This document shows, one piece after another, positions 8,154-16,250 of a stretch of DNA of 35,263 nt (the first letter of the stretch is position 1; every line of letters begins with the position of its first letter). The position numbers and the translations under genes are program-made. The DNA is from an uncultured Flavobacteriales bacterium (GTDB taxonomy: Bacteria; Bacteroidota; Bacteroidia; Flavobacteriales; Crocinitomicaceae): positions 1-35,263 of the forward strand of contig CAMLDR010000021.1 in NCBI GenBank assembly GCA_946478775.1. The letters run 5' to 3'. Below the pieces are notes generated by a model that saw nothing but the letters and a program-made list of their open reading frames with translations, was not told the origin of the DNA and searched no databases.

Positions 8154-9148
8154 TTGAGTATTTGAACCAATAATTCTTTTAACAACTGACCGTCTGAGGT
8201 GGAACTATTCCCTACTCCTTTTGCTTTCAGGTCGTAGTTGTGTAAAATCTCTACGTTACGCGCCAGGATTTTCGGCGGGTAATTCGGGCAGTTGCGGATC
8301 AGTTCTTTTGCAACGAAAGGGTGTAAGCCAACAGAAGAAGCTATGGCATCCGGGGATTTATTCGGTGCGAAATGCACCCGCATCATATTCGTGAATAATT
8401 TAAAAACGGACGGAATCACTACAATAATGGAATGGTCTTTCGGGTTTTTCTCAAAGTAATCCGCAATCTGAAATGCTTTTAGGGAATCGCGGATCGCAAT
8501 GGCATTGACCAATTCAAACACGTTGTAATCTTTCGAAATACCAATATTCTCTTCAATGTGTACGTCGGAGATCTTCGTTCCTTTTTCGAGAACGATTGCC
8601 AGTTTATCCAGTTCATTGACAATCCTGGAAAGGTCATTTCCCAAAAACTCGCCCAATAAGGAAGCAGCTTTTGAGGTGATTTCGTATCCTTCGGAGCGCA
8701 CATAAGTGGCAATCCATTCGGTGAGGTTGTAATCTTTGACTTTTTCTGATTTGAAATTCACTCCGACATTCGCAATCTCTTTGGTGAACTTGCGTTTTCC
8801 GTCGAGGGCTTTGTATTTATGGCACAAAACCAGGATGTTGCTTTCCACTAAATTCGGAAGCAGTTTTTCCAGCTCATAAATATCTTTCATGTCTTGTGCC
8901 TCACGAACGATCACGACTTTGCGGGTTCCCATGAATGGAAAACTGCGTGCTTCGCTCATCAATGTCAAAGCATCTATATCGCGCCCGTAGTAAACTGCCA
9001 GGTTGAAATCCTTTTCGGATTCGTCCACTGCATTTTCACTAATAGCATCGGCGAGCAAATCTATGAAATAGGGTTCTTCTCCATGCAACACGTAGATTGG
9101 CTTGAATTCACCGTTTTTAATGTCTTTGAGAAGTGCTTTGTGATCCAT
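8150..9148 (-). CDS. holA: DNA polymerase III subunit delta
   Basis: HolA opens the sliding clamp as part of the clamp loader. The 332-residue protein shows the family features: a KPIYVLHGEEPYFIDLLAD start (residues 16-34), a VVIVREAQDMKDI segment in the first domain, LNDLSR-type NDLSRIVNELDKLAI in the AAA+-like middle part, and a C-terminal helical collar ending in LLKELLVQIL. No Walker motifs are present, as expected for delta. The ATG lies only 4 nt after a perfect -7 promoter box, so the transcript may be leaderless. It heads a run with rsmE and the DUF4159 gene. Confidence 0.9.
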   Translation of the reverse strand: MDHKALLKDIKNGEFKPIYVLHGEEPYFIDLLADAISENAVDESEKDFNLAVYYGRDIDALTLMSEARSFPFMGTRKVVIVREAQDMKDIYELEKLLPNLVESNILVLCHKYKALDGKRKFTKEIANVGVNFKSEKVKDYNLTEWIATYVRSEGYEITSKAASLLGEFLGNDLSRIVNELDKLAIVLEKGTKISDVHIEENIGISKDYNVFELVNAIAIRDSLKAFQIADYFEKNPKDHSIIVVIPSVFKLFTNMMRVHFAPNKSPDAIASSVGLHPFVAKELIRNCPNYPPKILARNVEILHNYDLKAKGVGNSSTSDGQLLKELLVQILN

Positions 9149-9152
9149 TTAC

Positions 9153-9160
9153 CAAAATTA
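9153..9160 (-). promoter_or_regulatory. -7 box of holA, 4 nt from ATG
   Basis: On the minus strand TAATTTTG perfectly matches TAnnTTTG and is separated from the holA ATG by GTAA only. Transcription starting a few bases downstream would give a leaderless mRNA. Confidence 0.5.
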
Positions 9161-9184
9161 CTAATTACCACTTAAGTAATTACC

Positions 9185-9210
9185 AATTGCGAATTACTAA
9201 TTGCGAATTA
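9185..9210. repeat. AATTGCGAATTA direct repeat, two copies
   Basis: AATTGCGAATTA occurs at 9185-9196 and again at 9199-9210, within a longer AT-rich stretch of related TAATTACC/AATTACTA units beginning at 9157. The role is unknown; it may be slippage-derived low-complexity DNA. Confidence 0.6.
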
Positions 9211-9354
9211 TGGATTGATTTTATTTGAAGGTTACACTTTTGAGAAACGAAACAATTTTTGAAAATCAGGAGTTAAAGATGTGAAAATGGCTTATTTGAG
9301 CTCGAATTCACGGAAATCCCTGTAAAATAAAGGTGTTAAATATTAGTACAAACG

Positions 9355-9409
9355 ACGCTTTATATATGCTTTACCTATGCTTGATCCATGCTTTATCTAT
9401 ACATGACCT
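9355..9409. repeat. 11-bp tandem repeat, five degenerate copies
   Basis: Five consecutive 11-mers in exact register: ACGCTTTATAT, ATGCTTTACCT, ATGCTTGATCC, ATGCTTTATCT and ATACATGACCT. The consensus is ATGCTTTAtCt. A weaker sixth unit (TCGAATGACTA) follows. The period is close to one helical turn, which would place each copy on the same face of the DNA. Confidence 0.75.
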
Positions 9410-9582
9410 TCGAATGACTAAAATTTGGTGTTTACCGGAGCTGTTTCAGGTTACGTTTTTGTGTAGCGCCAGGTAATGGAGCATTCGATTCCACTTATCT
9501 CCCCCTTAATCCCTCCTATTTCGTTCCTCATAGGACAGGCTCTCCAAAGGGGGAAACTCTAAATTTCCTCATTAGTAATTTG

Positions 9583-9590
9583 TAATTTTG
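9583..9590 (+). promoter_or_regulatory. -7 box of the HsdR-N gene, 4 nt from ATG
   Basis: TAATTTTG is a perfect TAnnTTTG match, followed by AGGT and the ATG at 9595. The spacing is the same as for holA, gfo and lpxD. AGG might also serve as a minimal ribosome-binding site. Confidence 0.5.
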
Positions 9591-9594
9591 AGGT

Positions 9595-10029
9595 ATGTAT
9601 CCTTCGTTGAATTTACCATCCGCACAACTGAAGCTTTCGAAAGAGAAGGAGGAGTTCTTCGTTTGGTGTATTATCCGGCGGAAGAAATTACTGTTAACAC
9701 CTGAAGAATGGGTTCGGCAGCATGTGATCCATTACCTCATCACGCATAAGAAAACACCGATTGAGCGGATTAATAGTGAACATTTACTGAAGATCAACGG
9801 ACAAAACCGGCGCTGTGATATTGTTATTGTTGATTCTTTCGGAAATCCCAAATTGATAATCGAATGTAAAGCTTCTGAGATTAACCTGGATGAAAAGGTG
9901 TTTTTGCAAACAAGCAATTACATCCAAAAAAGCAAAGCTGCTTATTTCTGGATGACCAACGGATTGGACCACGTGATTGTGGAATGTGCGAATCCGGATG
10001 TGTTTCTGGAGGAGTTGCCGGAATTGTAG
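9595..10029 (+). CDS. orphan type I restriction R N-terminal-like protein (HSDR_N_2, PD-(D/E)xK fold)
   Basis: A 144-residue protein resembling the isolated nuclease-like N-terminal domain of HsdR. PEEWVRQ (36-42) lies in the first helix. RRCDIVIVD (72-80) supplies Asp75, and KLIIECKAS (86-94) supplies Glu90 and Lys92, completing the D-x(n)-ExK active-site pattern. A Gln105-x-x-x-Tyr109 motif follows. No helicase, methylase or specificity subunit is nearby, so it is not part of a restriction system here. Such orphans are common in Bacteroidota and their function is unknown. The stop codon TAG falls inside a palindrome shared with the end of prfC. Confidence 0.75.
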   Translation: MYPSLNLPSAQLKLSKEKEEFFVWCIIRRKKLLLTPEEWVRQHVIHYLITHKKTPIERINSEHLLKINGQNRRCDIVIVDSFGNPKLIIECKASEINLDEKVFLQTSNYIQKSKAAYFWMTNGLDHVIVECANPDVFLEELPEL

Positions 10030-10053
10030 TGACGCGAAGCATCGCGTCACTAC
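10026..10053. repeat. 28-bp palindrome joining two convergent stop codons (family member 2)
   Basis: Perfect 12-bp arms (GTAGTGACGCGA and its complement) flank the 4-nt centre AGCA. The plus-strand gene ends with TAG at 10027-10029 and a second in-frame TGA follows. On the minus strand prfC ends TAG (10055-10053), followed in frame by TAG and TGA. The palindrome thus supplies stops to both genes and, as a hairpin, may end both transcripts. Confidence 0.8.
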
Positions 10054-11654
10054 TACATATATTTTGCTTCGAGTTTGAATTCGCTGGTTGTGTGGAATGT
10101 CAAATCCGGATAGTCTTTTTCTGCCATTTGAAGTAAGAAGGATGTTTCGGCAAGGAATACCAGGTTGCCGTCTTTATCTTTTGCCAGATACTGCGATTTT
10201 GCGCGCATGAAGTCTTTCAATTGTTCTTCGTTATCGGTGGTGATCCAGCATGCTTTGTGATAGCTCTTCGGAACGAAACGACATTTAGCTCCGTACTCGT
10301 GGTCCAAACGGTAAGCTATTACTTCAAACTGCAGCTGTCCGACGGTTCCGATAATTTTCCGGTTACCAGGCTGCTGAATAAACAACTGGGCCACTCCTTC
10401 ATCCATTAGCTGGGAAACGCCTTTTTCCAATTGTTTGGATTTCATCGGGTCTAAGTTCTCCAATTCCTGGAACAATTCCGGTGAAAAGCTCGGAATTCCT
10501 TTGAACATGAAATTTTCTCCTTCATTCAAGGTATCACCGATCTTGAAGTTTCCTGTGTCGTACAATCCGATTACATCTCCCGGGAAAGCTTCATCGATGA
10601 CACTTTTATCCTGTGCCATGAAGGAAGTTGGGTTCGCGAATTTGAATTTCTTATCTAAACGCACGTGATTATAGAAGGTGTTTCGCTCGAATTTTCCGGA
10701 AACAATGCGTAAGAAGGCAATGCGGTCGCGGTGTTTCGGATCCAGGTTCGCATGAATTTTAAATACGAAACCGGAGAACTTTTTATCGGATGGTTCTACT
10801 CTTTTGATATCCGTATCCCTTCCTCTTGGAGAAGGAGAAACACGTACAAACGTATCCAATAATTCTTTTACTCCGAAATTATTTACTGCCGATCCGAAGA
10901 ATACCGGGGCAACATCACCCGAAAGATAGGTATCGCGATCAAATGTATCGTAAACACCCTCGATCGTTTCCAGTTCTTCTCTCAATTCTGCTGCAGGCTT
11001 CTCTCCTACCAATTCATCCAATTCAGGTGAATGGATGTCCGAAAGCGAGACGATATCCGTGGAAATCTTGGTTTTATTTGCTGCGAATAAGTTGATGTTC
11101 TTGTCGTAAATGTTGTAAACTCCTTTGAATCGGTCTCCCATACCGATCGGCCAGGCCAAAGGACGCACTTTGATATCCAGGGAAGATTCCAATTCGTCCA
11201 ATAGTTCGAACGGATCTTTTCCTTCGCGGTCCATTTTATTGATAAAAATGATCACCGGAGTTTTCCGCATACGGCAAACTTCCATCAAGCGTTTGGTTTG
11301 TTCCTCCACCCCGTTTGCACAGTCGATCACCAAAATTACGCTGTCAACTGCTGTCAGTGTCCGGTAAGTATCTTCTGCGAAATCCTTGTGACCGGGAGTA
11401 TCGAGAATATTGATCTGTTTGCCTGAATATTCAAAAGCCATTACGGAAGTTGCAACCGAGATTCCGCGCTGCTTTTCAATTTCCATGAAATCGGAAGTAG
11501 CGGTTTTCTTGATCTTATTGTTCTTTACAGCACCCGCAGATTGAATGGCACCTCCAAAAAGCAATAACTTTTCAGTCAGGGTTGTTTTACCTGCATCGGG
11601 ATGCGAGATAATTCCGAAGGTTCTGCGCTTTTCAATTTCTACGTCGTTGCTCAT
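10053..11654 (-). CDS. prfC: peptide chain release factor 3
   Basis: RF3 is a translational GTPase that removes RF1/RF2 from the ribosome after termination. The 533-residue protein has G1 SHPDAGKTT (17-25), the switch region [11 protein letters not shown] (61-71), G3 DTPGHKDF (85-92) and G4 NKMD (139-142). The sequence around [17 protein letters not shown] near the end is typical of RF3 rather than EF-G or LepA. The ATG at 11654 has a perfect -7 box 19 nt upstream. It converges on the HsdR-N gene, and both end in a palindrome. Confidence 0.95.
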   Translation of the reverse strand: MSNDVEIEKRRTFGIISHPDAGKTTLTEKLLLFGGAIQSAGAVKNNKIKKTATSDFMEIEKQRGISVATSVMAFEYSGKQINILDTPGHKDFAEDTYRTLTAVDSVILVIDCANGVEEQTKRLMEVCRMRKTPVIIFINKMDREGKDPFELLDELESSLDIKVRPLAWPIGMGDRFKGVYNIYDKNINLFAANKTKISTDIVSLSDIHSPELDELVGEKPAAELREELETIEGVYDTFDRDTYLSGDVAPVFFGSAVNNFGVKELLDTFVRVSPSPRGRDTDIKRVEPSDKKFSGFVFKIHANLDPKHRDRIAFLRIVSGKFERNTFYNHVRLDKKFKFANPTSFMAQDKSVIDEAFPGDVIGLYDTGNFKIGDTLNEGENFMFKGIPSFSPELFQELENLDPMKSKQLEKGVSQLMDEGVAQLFIQQPGNRKIIGTVGQLQFEVIAYRLDHEYGAKCRFVPKSYHKACWITTDNEEQLKDFMRAKSQYLAKDKDGNLVFLAETSFLLQMAEKDYPDLTFHTTSEFKLEAKYM

Positions 11655-11673
11655 GATTGTTCTTTATTCGATG

Positions 11674-11681
11674 CAAAGGTA
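11674..11681 (-). promoter_or_regulatory. -7 box of prfC
   Basis: On the minus strand TACCTTTG perfectly matches TAnnTTTG, with 19 nt to the ATG. A TTTG at 11697-11694 is too close (12 nt) to be the usual -33 element. Confidence 0.5.
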
Positions 11682-11779
11682 GTACTATAATTACAAATCA
11701 GTATTGCCCGGTTTAAAATCCATCTCTACTCATTCATCTTCTCATTTCCCCAGCAATTTTCCACCTTACCTTCGGTTTA

Positions 11780-12036
11780 TTGCCTTGTGAGGCAAAACCT
11801 TCGTCTTCACCAGCCGTGGCTGGCTCTTGTCATTGCCACAAAAAGGTGGAGCCAAAAAAGTCTAGGCGGGGGCAAACCGATCGACCTGTTAGCAGGTCAT
11901 GACAGAATTTTCCATAAACTCAGCGTACCGCCTCAAACAGTATGGAAAATTTACTGTCATCTACTGCACAGGTGCCCGTCCATCGCATAATGCTTGTTGT
12001 CCAAGCATTGCTCAGTCTTCAACAGTTGTCACTGTT
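11780..12036. other. hairpin-rich intergenic element between prfC and the PorP-like gene
   Basis: The 512-bp gap 11655-12166 has no convincing gene. Its central 257 bp contain at least six inverted repeats: TTGCCT/AGGCAA (11780-11795), CCAGC/GCTGG (11810-11823), GACCTG/CAGGTC (11883-11898), a long one with 17-bp arms TGACAGAATTTTCCATA (11900-11916) against 11941-11959 with a 2-nt bulge, AATGCTTG/CAAGCATT (11989-12009) and AACAGT/ACTGTT (12021-12036). The DNA is more GC-rich and differently worded from the flanking spacers. It could be a structured RNA, a dispersed repeat or a decayed insertion. A 67-codon ORF across it has no protein-like features. Confidence 0.55.
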
Positions 12037-12074
12037 TCTTATTTACCAAATCGCCATTTTCAATCCTGATTAAG

Positions 12075-12160
12075 TTGAACGATTTCAAGTGCTAAAAGTC
12101 ACTCTCTTTTGTTCAAAGAATTCAAAAATTGAACTCTTGAACTTTTGGATCCTTTTGAAC
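12075..12160. repeat. TTGAAC/GTTCAA-rich spacer, copy A
   Basis: The hexamer TTGAAC or its complement occurs at 12075-12080, 12111-12116, 12129-12134, 12137-12142 and 12155-12160, just downstream of the PorP-like gene's stop. A similar cluster lies at 16159-16243. Confidence 0.55.
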
Positions 12161-12166
12161 TTATTC

Positions 12167-13057
12167 TCATTTCAACTGGTAAGAAAGGATGATTTCGTGT
12201 GTGCCATCATTTCCAATTGCCGGACTACTATTAAACCATAACTCGTAGGCATAACCTAAACGGAACTTTCCAACGATATCGTACCCGATCATCGGTCCAA
12301 CTGCAAACCGGCCTCCGTTACTAGGAATTGTACTTGTAGCGCCAAACCATAAACGATCTTTAAATGATGCTGTCAGTGCAACAGTTGAAGCAATTTGAAG
12401 TCCGTCCGTGTAAGATTGAAGTCTTGGGGTCAAAGACCAGCTCTCTCCCAACTGAAATTTATAATCTGCGAAGACCCAAAAGTGAGGCTTGCAATTGTAT
12501 GGAAAAATAGAGTCTCTAAATGTTGCTCCGTTTAATTGAGTAACACTCAAACCCACATTCCACTTTTCAGCATGCAGTGCAATTCCAAAATCACATTGGA
12601 AAGCCGGTTTTAGTTGTCTGTTCTGAAACATGGGTTCCGGAGCTTGCGGAAAAACAAACTGGGAACCATTTATTTTTAAGGTTTTGATACCACCTGAAAC
12701 ACCAAATGACAAAAACATATTTTTAATTGGTATATGGTAAGCGTAGGAAAGCAAAGCCGTATGTGATCTGTTCAATCCAATTACATCGTATTCATAACTT
12801 ACGCCAATTCCACTGTTGATTTGATCAATTTTAGCAGCATAATTTGCCCATAAGGTTGTTGGAGCGCCATTTGTTTTTACCCATTGATTTCTCCACTGCG
12901 CATTTGCATGATGCTTGTATATTGCCCCGGTCATTGCAGGATTGGTATGCATATACTGATTCCAAAAGAATGAAGCCCTTGGAGATTGCTGAGAAAAAGA
13001 GTTATTGGAAAGTGTCAATCCAACGATAATGGAAATGATAAGGTGTCTTAAGTTCAT
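12167..13057 (-). CDS. PorP/SprF family outer-membrane protein (type IX secretion related)
   Basis: A 296-residue protein with a signal peptide (1-22, ending FSQ) and the family's hallmark start QYMHTNPAMTGAIYKHHANAQWRNQW (about residues 34-59). The rest is a chain of amphipathic strands ending in an aromatic-rich EIILSYQLK, fitting an outer-membrane beta-barrel. PorP and SprF work with the type IX secretion/gliding apparatus in Bacteroidota, and many paralogues occur singly or next to a large OmpA-like partner. Here it is single, so it is probably a SprF-like accessory rather than the core por locus; that distinction is inference. It is divergent from ung across 55 bp. Confidence 0.85.
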   Translation of the reverse strand: MNLRHLIISIIVGLTLSNNSFSQQSPRASFFWNQYMHTNPAMTGAIYKHHANAQWRNQWVKTNGAPTTLWANYAAKIDQINSGIGVSYEYDVIGLNRSHTALLSYAYHIPIKNMFLSFGVSGGIKTLKINGSQFVFPQAPEPMFQNRQLKPAFQCDFGIALHAEKWNVGLSVTQLNGATFRDSIFPYNCKPHFWVFADYKFQLGESWSLTPRLQSYTDGLQIASTVALTASFKDRLWFGATSTIPSNGGRFAVGPMIGYDIVGKFRLGYAYELWFNSSPAIGNDGTHEIILSYQLK

Positions 13058-13076
13058 TCATTTTCAATTTAGATTG

Positions 13077-13084
13077 CGAACATA
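13077..13084 (-). promoter_or_regulatory. possible -7 box of the PorP-like gene
   Basis: On the minus strand TATGTTCG matches TAnnTTTG except for one C and lies 19 nt before the ATG. The same TTCG variant occurs before ung and ftsK. No -33 TTTG is visible. Confidence 0.35.
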
Positions 13085-13100
13085 GTAAAAACAGATTAAT

Positions 13101-13108
13101 TAACTTCG
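13101..13108 (+). promoter_or_regulatory. possible -7 box of ung, 4 nt from ATG
   Basis: TAACTTCG differs from TAnnTTTG by one base and is separated from the ung ATG by CTGA. The spacing repeats that of holA, gfo and lpxD. Confidence 0.35.
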
Positions 13109-13112
13109 CTGA

Positions 13113-13787
13113 ATGAAAGTTTCTATTGATCCATCGTGGAAAAAGGCACTCCAACAATCGTTTGAAGCTCCTTATTTTGAAAAACTGGTTGGTTTCGTCA
13201 AAGAGGAATACCAGCGTTTTCCCAATCAGATCTTCCCGGAAGGAAAGCATATTTTCAGGGCTTTCGACAGCTGTCCTTTTGACCAGATCAAAGTGGTGAT
13301 ATTGGGGCAGGATCCTTACCCGACGAGAGGTCATGCACATGGATTGTGCTTCAGTTGTGATTCTCATGTTCGGCCTTTACCGAAAAGTCTTCAAAACATT
13401 TTCAAGGAACTGGAAGACGATTTGGGAATTCCCGCACCACCAAACGGGGATTTGAATCATTGGGCGAACCAGGGAGTTTTATTATTGAACTCACTTCTGA
13501 CGGTACGGGAAGGTCAGCCGCTTTCTCATGCCAATCAAGGCTGGGAAAAATTTACCGATGATGTAATCCAAACGATCAATGATGAATTGGAAGGAGTGAT
13601 CTTTGTTTTGTGGGGATCTCCGGCACAGGCAAAAGCTTCCCGGGTAGATCCTAATAAGCATTTCATTCTGAAAGCGCCGCATCCTTCTCCTTTGTCGGCC
13701 TACAGAGGTTTTTTCGGGAGCAAGCCTTTTTCAACGATTAATGGAATTTTGGAGAAGAAGGGGGAAACTCCGATCAAGTGGGCTTAG
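13113..13787 (+). CDS. ung: uracil-DNA glycosylase, family 1
   Basis: Ung removes uracil from DNA to start base-excision repair. The 224-residue protein carries the family-1 water-activating loop GQDPYP (65-70, catalytic Asp67), the LLLNSLLTVREG stretch (123-134), and the Leu-loop HPSPLSAYRGFFG (190-202, catalytic His190), ending PIKWA. The length and motifs are complete. It is divergent from the PorP-like gene. hemE follows about 100 bp later with its own promoter. Confidence 0.97.
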   Translation: MKVSIDPSWKKALQQSFEAPYFEKLVGFVKEEYQRFPNQIFPEGKHIFRAFDSCPFDQIKVVILGQDPYPTRGHAHGLCFSCDSHVRPLPKSLQNIFKELEDDLGIPAPPNGDLNHWANQGVLLLNSLLTVREGQPLSHANQGWEKFTDDVIQTINDELEGVIFVLWGSPAQAKASRVDPNKHFILKAPHPSPLSAYRGFFGSKPFSTINGILEKKGETPIKWA

Positions 13788-13873
13788 CGCTCAATTTGGT
13801 CTCCCACAGACGAGCACATATGAACGTAGATATTTTAACCGTAAAGAGTGAAAGAGCGGAGAGGAAAAAATCT

Positions 13874-13881
13874 TACTTTTG
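13874..13881 (+). promoter_or_regulatory. -7 box of hemE, 5 nt from ATG
   Basis: TACTTTTG is a perfect TAnnTTTG match, 5 nt (CACCA) before the hemE ATG at 13887. It also argues against the longer in-frame start at 13848, which lies upstream of the box. Confidence 0.5.
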
Positions 13882-13886
13882 CACCA

Positions 13887-14924
13887 ATGAAATTGCAAAA
13901 CGATTTGATCTTACGCGCTGCAAAAGGCGAAGATATTGAACGATACCCGGTTTGGCTGATGCGTCAGGCAGGAAGAATTTTACCTGAATACCGCGCAGTT
14001 CGGGAGAGTGTTAGCGGATTTAAGGAATTGGTTGAAAATCCTGCATTGGCAGCTGAAGTGACCATTCAGCCGGTGGATATTTTAGGTGTTGATGCGGCCA
14101 TTATCTTTTCGGATATCCTGGTAATTCCGGAGGCCATGAATATTCCTTACCAGATGATCGAGAAACGTGGTCCCTGGTTCGAGCATACGATCCGTTCGGA
14201 AGCAGATGCCAAAAGACTGGAATTCGATTTTGATGTAGAAGATCGTTTGGGATACGTTTTGGAAGCAATCCGGTTGACGGTAAAACAATTAAACGGACGC
14301 GTTCCGGTAATCGGTTTTGCAGGTGCGCCCTGGACCATTTTATGTTACATGGTGGAAGGTCACGGATCAAAAACATTCAGCGAAGCCAAAAAGTTATTGT
14401 ATACAAATCCCACTTTGGCACATCAATTGTTACAGCACGTCACAGATGTTACAATCGCTTATTTAAAAGCACAGGTTAAAGCCGGAGCAAGTATGATACA
14501 AGTTTTTGATTCATGGGCAGGAATTTTAGGAACAGAGCAGTACGCGACTTTCTCTCTTCCTTATTTATCTCAAATAGCAGCGGCTATTGAAGATGTTCCC
14601 GTTACCTTGTTTTCAAAAGGAGCCATCACATCCATCCCTGCTTTAGCTAAATTAGATTGTAATACGATTGGGCTCGATTGGAACATGGATATTCCTGTGA
14701 TGCGATCTTTGGTGGGCGATTCGAAAACGCTTCAGGGCAATTTAGATCCCTGTGCTTTATACGGTTCTCATCAAAGTATTGAAAGCGAAACGATAAAAAT
14801 GTTAGATTCGTTCGGCAATAATAAAAGACATATTGTTAACTTAGGCCACGGTGTTTATCCGGATGTCGACCCAGAAAAGGTAAAAACATTCATTAAAACT
14901 GTAAAATCTTATGAAACCAAATAG
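13887..14924 (+). CDS. hemE: uroporphyrinogen decarboxylase
   Basis: HemE converts uroporphyrinogen III to coproporphyrinogen III in haem synthesis. The 345-residue protein has the substrate-binding motif [18 protein letters not shown] (19-36), [11 protein letters not shown] with the conserved Asp, [19 protein letters not shown], and GLDWNMD in the last third, ending in the GHGVYP/DPEKV segment typical of the family. The ATG at 13887 is preferred to 13848 because the family starts just before LILRAAKGE and because a promoter box lies between the two. No other haem gene is adjacent; the OmpA-type gene follows after one base. Confidence 0.96.
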   Translation: MKLQNDLILRAAKGEDIERYPVWLMRQAGRILPEYRAVRESVSGFKELVENPALAAEVTIQPVDILGVDAAIIFSDILVIPEAMNIPYQMIEKRGPWFEHTIRSEADAKRLEFDFDVEDRLGYVLEAIRLTVKQLNGRVPVIGFAGAPWTILCYMVEGHGSKTFSEAKKLLYTNPTLAHQLLQHVTDVTIAYLKAQVKAGASMIQVFDSWAGILGTEQYATFSLPYLSQIAAAIEDVPVTLFSKGAITSIPALAKLDCNTIGLDWNMDIPVMRSLVGDSKTLQGNLDPCALYGSHQSIESETIKMLDSFGNNKRHIVNLGHGVYPDVDPEKVKTFIKTVKSYETK

Positions 14925-14925
14925 T

Positions 14926-16098
14926 ATGAAACTAAAACAACTTGCATTCAGTGCTTTAATTGGATTACCACTTATGGCATCAGCGCAAAAAGGAGATAAT
15001 CTGGTAGATAACGGCGGATTTGAGTCCAATGCAGGAAAACCAAAAAAATTAGGTCAAATCGATTTGGCAACCGGATGGAAGTCTCCAACAGGTGCAAGAG
15101 CAGATTATTTTTTAAGTGATTCCAAAGTTCCGGATGTAGGCGCTCCGGATAATGCTTTCGGGAAAGAAAATGCGAAAGAAGGTGAAAATTACGCCGGGAT
15201 TTTTGCTTTTTCTTACGGGAATAAGCTTCCGCGAACATACATTATGACCAAATTAAAAACGCCTTTGAAAAAAGACGTTAAATACTGTGTTTCGTTCTAT
15301 GTTTCCCTATCCGAATCTTCCAAATACTCTTGTAATCAAATCGGTGCAAATATTTCGAAGAAAGAATTCGGGACAGATCAGAAAGTGCATTTAATTGACC
15401 AAACGCAGATTCAACACCCGGACAACAAAGTATTTAATGCTACTTATAACTGGGAAAAAGTATGTGCTACTTTTAAAGCGGAAGGTGGTGAGAAATTCCT
15501 GACAATCGGTAATTTCACTTCTGACCAGGACACGAAATACGAGACCAATAAAAAACCGAAAGATTCCAAAATCAACCAGATCGTTGCTGCTTATTTTTAT
15601 ATTGATGATGTAGTTGTTACGATGCTGGATAGTGATGAGGACTGTCAGTGTTACGATGCCGACAAGGACAAAAACGAATTATCGACTACTGTTTACATGA
15701 AGCAGGTTGCGGATAACGATAAAATGTCAACGAAGGACCGGATCGAAAAACAGGAAATTTATTTCGCATTCGGAAAAACCTATTTGACTCCACAGGCAAA
15801 AGCGGCATTGGATATCGTTGCGAAAGTCTTGACTGAAAATCCAAACATGACGATTACCGTAATGGGTCACAACAACGAAGAAGAAGATAAACTGGCGGAA
15901 AAAAAAGATTTCTATGCGGATATGGATACCAAGCGTAACCAGGCCGTCAAGGAATACCTGATGTCAAAAGGAATTAGCAATACCCGATTAAAATCCGAGA
16001 GCAAAGGAAGTGAAAACCCGAGCCCGGAAATTAAAGAAACGGATGACGATGATCTGAAATTAGCGAAAGGAAGACGCGTTATTTTCAAGGTCAACTAA
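14926..16098 (+). CDS. exported protein with N-terminal beta domain and C-terminal OmpA domain
   Basis: A 390-residue protein with a signal peptide (1-20, ending ASA). A beta-rich domain (about 25-210) starts NLVDNGGFESN and resembles carbohydrate-binding-like jelly-roll modules. A Cys-containing acidic linker (DCQCYDADKD) follows. The C-terminal OmpA/MotB-type peptidoglycan-binding domain (about 275-390) has YFAFGKTYLTPQAKAALD and GRRVIFKVN, but the usual GHTD is replaced by GHNN. It probably tethers a surface or periplasmic module to the cell wall. The ATG at 14926 follows the hemE stop by one base; an upstream ATG at 14911 inside hemE lacks signal-peptide spacing. A strong terminator ends the unit. 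Confidence 0.8.
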   Translation: MKLKQLAFSALIGLPLMASAQKGDNLVDNGGFESNAGKPKKLGQIDLATGWKSPTGARADYFLSDSKVPDVGAPDNAFGKENAKEGENYAGIFAFSYGNKLPRTYIMTKLKTPLKKDVKYCVSFYVSLSESSKYSCNQIGANISKKEFGTDQKVHLIDQTQIQHPDNKVFNATYNWEKVCATFKAEGGEKFLTIGNFTSDQDTKYETNKKPKDSKINQIVAAYFYIDDVVVTMLDSDEDCQCYDADKDKNELSTTVYMKQVADNDKMSTKDRIEKQEIYFAFGKTYLTPQAKAALDIVAKVLTENPNMTITVMGHNNEEEDKLAEKKDFYADMDTKRNQAVKEYLMSKGISNTRLKSESKGSENPSPEIKETDDDDLKLAKGRRVIFKVN

Positions 16099-16105
16099 AA
16101 AAAAT

Positions 16106-16159
16106 CTTTTAAAACAAAAAACCATCCACATTGTAGGATGGTTTTTTTGTTTTAAAAAG
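16106..16159. terminator. bidirectional-looking terminator after the OmpA-type gene
   Basis: The core stem ACCATCC (16121-16127) pairs with GGATGGT (16136-16142) around an 8-nt loop. The flanking A-rich and T-rich sequences extend the pairing to about 22 bp with two single-base bulges. A T-run follows on the plus strand, and an A-run precedes it (T-run on the other strand). Confidence 0.85.
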
Positions 16160-16243
16160 TTCAAAAAGTTAAATGGGTTCAAATGTTTAAACTCTTGATC
16201 CAAAGCTATTTTTGAACTTGTTGAACAATTAAAACTTTTGAAC
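16159..16243. repeat. TTGAAC/GTTCAA-rich spacer, copy B
   Basis: GTTCAA occurs at 16159-16164 and 16177-16182, and TTGAAC at 16212-16217, 16221-16226 and 16238-16243. Together they form an inverted-repeat-like spacer. It resembles copy A at 12075-12160, which also contains CTTGA and GGATCC/GATCC near its middle. Confidence 0.55.
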
Positions 16244-16250
16244 TTTCCTT

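Larger units (their letters stand above)
9149..9594. other. 446-bp gene-free region between divergent holA and the HsdR-N gene
   Basis: No credible ORF is seen. From left to right it holds the holA promoter box, AT-rich AATTGCGAATTA direct repeats, an 11-bp tandem repeat (9355-9409), and a C-rich/G-rich inverted pair (CCCCCTT at 9501-9507 with AAGGGGG at 9547-9553) enclosing a small CCTAT/ATAGG stem. It ends with the promoter box of the plus-strand gene. Confidence 0.7.

Noticed and set aside
9355..9409. The 11-bp tandem repeat as a CRISPR array
   Set aside because: The units are contiguous with no spacers, far shorter than CRISPR repeats, and no cas genes are present.
9595..10029. Part of a type I restriction-modification system
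   Set aside because: Only the nuclease-like N-terminal domain is present; no helicase, HsdM or HsdS gene lies nearby, and the length fits known orphan proteins.
11787..11990. A 67-codon plus-strand ORF in the hairpin-rich spacer
   Set aside because: No promoter, no ribosome-binding site, no conserved-looking motif, and it runs across several inverted repeats; more likely non-coding.
12167..13057. A full type IX secretion core locus around the PorP/SprF-like gene
   Set aside because: No porK, porL, porM or porN neighbours; it is flanked by a gene-free stretch and ung.
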